Shown: piece after piece, positions 61,665 through 64,000 of the stretch
Layout: every line of letters begins with the position of its first letter
Position numbering within the stretch: the stretch's first letter is position 1
DNA from: Rhynchospora pubera
Lineage: Eukaryota; Streptophyta; Magnoliopsida; Poales; Cyperaceae
NCBI GenBank assembly: GCA_028095005.1
Contig: CM051459.1
Location: forward strand, 276,043,229-276,107,228
Reading direction: 5' to 3'
DNA length: 64,000 nucleotides
Position numbers and translations under genes: made by a program
Notes under the pieces: generated by a model
Databases searched by the model: none
What the model saw: only the letters and a program-made list of their open reading frames with translations
What the model was told of the DNA's origin: nothing

Positions 61665-64000
61665 ATGTTATCAAATTTCATTGTAGGAATTTTTAATTTA
61701 TGTTTAATTCTTAATATTATGAATATGTTAATAAATAAAGGTAAATTTATTTTTACTTTTCTTTTATTTCAAGGAAAAATGACTGAAGCAATATTAATGA
61801 AAGAAGATCCATGTCTAGTAGACAGCGGAACTACAAATATCATATTAAAAAGTAAGAAATACTTTTTGCAATTGCATTCTGGTATGACTAATATTCAAAC
61901 TATATCTGGCTCAAGTAATATTATTGAAGGTTTCGGAAGAGCTTGTATTTTGTTACCTGAAGGAACAAAATTAATAATAAATGATGCGTTATATTCGAGT
62001 AGATCCAGAAGAAATCTACTAAGTTTTAAAGATATTCGAAAGAATGGTTATCATATTGAAACTATAAATGAAAGAAATTGCGAATATCTTCATATCGTAT
62101 CTATTATAAATGGTCAGAAAAAGATTATGGAAAAATTACAAGCATTGTCTAGTGGATTATATGGTACTTATATAAGTGCAATAGAATCAAATATGGTTAC
62201 TAACCGGAAGTTAGTTGATCCAAAGTTATTTACATTATGGCATGATAGATTGGGTCATCCAGGAAATATAATGATGAGGAGAATAATAGAAAGTACAAAT
62301 GGGCATCCCTTGAAGGACCTGAAGATCCTGTTATCAAAAGAATTGACATGCCAAGCATGCTCTCTTGGAAAATTAATTACTAGGTCATCTCCAAATAAAG
62401 TTGGACCTGAAACTCCATCATTTTTAGAACGAATTCAAGGAGATATATGCGGGCCTATAACACCGCCATGTGGATCATTTAAATATTTTATGATTTTAAT
62501 TGATGCATCAACTCGTTGGTCATATGTGTGTTTATTGGAAACAAGAAATGTTGCATTTGCTAGATTATTAGCACAAATTATCCAATTGAGAGCCAACTTT
62601 CCGGATTATCAAATTAAAAGAATCCGACTTGATAATGCAGGAGAATTTACATCCCAAGCTTTCAATGGTTATTGCATGTCTATTGGGATTACTGTGGAAC
62701 ATTCAGTGGTATATGTTCATACACAAAACGGTTTAGCAGAATCGTTTATTAAAAGGCTACAGTCAATAGCTAGACCATTACTTATGAAATCTAGTTTACC
62801 ATCTCCTGCATGAGGACATGCAATATTACATGCTGCTGCACTAATTAGATTAAGGCCAACTACTGATCATAAGTATTCCCCGTTACAATTGGTCTCCGGA
62901 AGAGAACCAAATTTGTCCCATTTAAATGTTTTTGGTTGTGCAATATATGTTCCAATTTCTCCTCCACAACGCACAAAAATGGGACCTCAAAGAAGATTGG
63001 GTATTTATATTGGTTTTAACTCTCTTTCTATTGTTAAATATTTAGAACCATTAACGGGAGATGTTTTTACAGCAAGATTTGCTGATTGTCACTTTGATGA
63101 ATCAATATTCCCAAATTTAGGGGAAGGAAAACAAAAGCTGGATAAACAAGTGACATGGAATTCATCATTATCTTATCTTGACCCCCGAAGTGGTCAATGT
63201 GAACTTGAAGTTCAAAAGATTATAAATTTACAAAGAATTGCAAATGAATTGCCTCACACATTCACAGATATAAATAGAGTCACTAAATCACATGTTCCAG
63301 CTATAAATGCACCTGCTCGAATAGATATTACAAAAATATCAAATGAATCTCATGAGCGTAGGAAACGTAGAAGACCAATTGGTTCTAAGGATGTAAATCC
63401 ACGTAAAAGAAAAGAACAGAATAAAGCAGTTGGTAAAATCCTAGAAGAGGTTTATAAGGTTCCAGAAGAAACTAAATCTCCAGAAGAGATTAATAAAGTT
63501 CCAGAAGAAACTAAAACTCCAGAAGAAGTTGATGAAATTCCAGAAGAAACTGAAGTACCAAATGATTATGAGATTTCTATAAATTATGTAAAAACTGGTA
63601 CAATATTAAATAGAAATGAAACTCATGTAGATGAAATATTTGCATTCGCTATAGCTAGTGATGTTATAAACGAAGAGAATAATGTGCCAAAAACCATAGA
63701 AGAATGTAGGCACAGAAATGATTGGCCTAAATGGAAAGATGCCATACAAGATGAATTAAATTCACTTGACAAACGACAAGTATTTGGACCAGTAGTCCAA
63801 ACACCAAAAAATGTTAACCCTGTAGGTTACAAATGGGTATTTGCCATCAAAGGAAATGAGAAAAATGAAATTGTGAGATACAAAGCAAGATTAGTGGCAC
63901 AGGATTTACACAAATATATGGAGTAGATTATGAAGAAACGTATTCACCTGTAGTGGATGCGATAACTCTCAGATTTTTAATAGGTCTCACAGTCACAGAA
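61665..64000 (+). pseudogene. Ty1-copia pol (protease, integrase, start of RT), interrupted
   Basis: Open from 61,665 to an in-frame TGA at 62,811-62,813, then open to about 63,905, then a one-base loss shifts the frame near the start of reverse transcriptase. It runs off the window. In the first part: protease DSGTTN (residue 53), a zinc-binding H193-H198-C229-C232 block (LWHDRLGHPG, CQACSLGK), and integrase D260, D323, E359 with D35E spacing. In the second part: the integrase C-terminal region (HLNVFGCAIYVP), a linker with VPEETKxPEE repeats, and the RT start (WKDAIQDELNSL, YKWVFAIK). The protease-integrase-RT order defines copia. No gag or CCHC knuckle precedes the protease. The two breaks make it non-autonomous. 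Confidence 0.92.

Overview
The window is nuclear DNA of a flowering plant, most likely a eudicot. The genes have many GT-AG introns, the encoded proteins match plant-only families (CNGC19/20-type channels, a plastid J11-type J-protein, VARICOSE), and the space between them is AT-rich and packed with plant transposons. No bacterial, organellar or viral genome features are seen. All exon borders were placed by eye from splice signals, frame continuity and family alignment; no search was run.

Left part (1-17,700): two minus-strand copies of a 12-exon cyclic nucleotide-gated channel gene form a segmental tandem duplication (291-5,931 and 11,440-17,646). The left copy has a full N-terminus but two single-base frameshifts. 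The right copy is open throughout but has lost its first ~95 codons and its promoter at the duplication breakpoint. It also carries a 69-bp in-frame repeat inside one exon. Between them lie a Mutator-like element with a perfect 9-bp target duplication and a 5'-truncated Ulp1-type cysteine protease gene that runs into the duplication border.

Middle (17,700-37,900): gene-poor. It holds foldback elements, a copia-type solo LTR, an L1-type LINE remnant, a second copy of the Mutator-like element, small Mutator-type and Tourist-type MITEs, several tandem repeats and a ~1.5-kb array with a ~140-bp unit.

Right part (36,700-54,930): a Mutator-like element sits in the TATA region of a small plastid J-protein gene. 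A LINE fragment follows, then a candidate gene-capturing Helitron holding a galactosyltransferase-like fragment, a TIR element, and an apparently intact 12-exon VARICOSE/EDC4 gene on the minus strand.

Far right (55,000-64,000): a hAT transposase pseudogene broken by a nested insertion, a ~1.6-kb element with long inverted repeats, and a decayed Ty1-copia element whose pol region runs off the window. The most unusual signal is in this copia leader: about 20 short palindromes with a constant NNGAA spacer and co-varying arms, in a place where gag would be expected.

Functionally, the channel, the J-protein and VARICOSE are unrelated housekeeping or signalling genes that are simply neighbours. 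The main story is transposon-driven restructuring around them.
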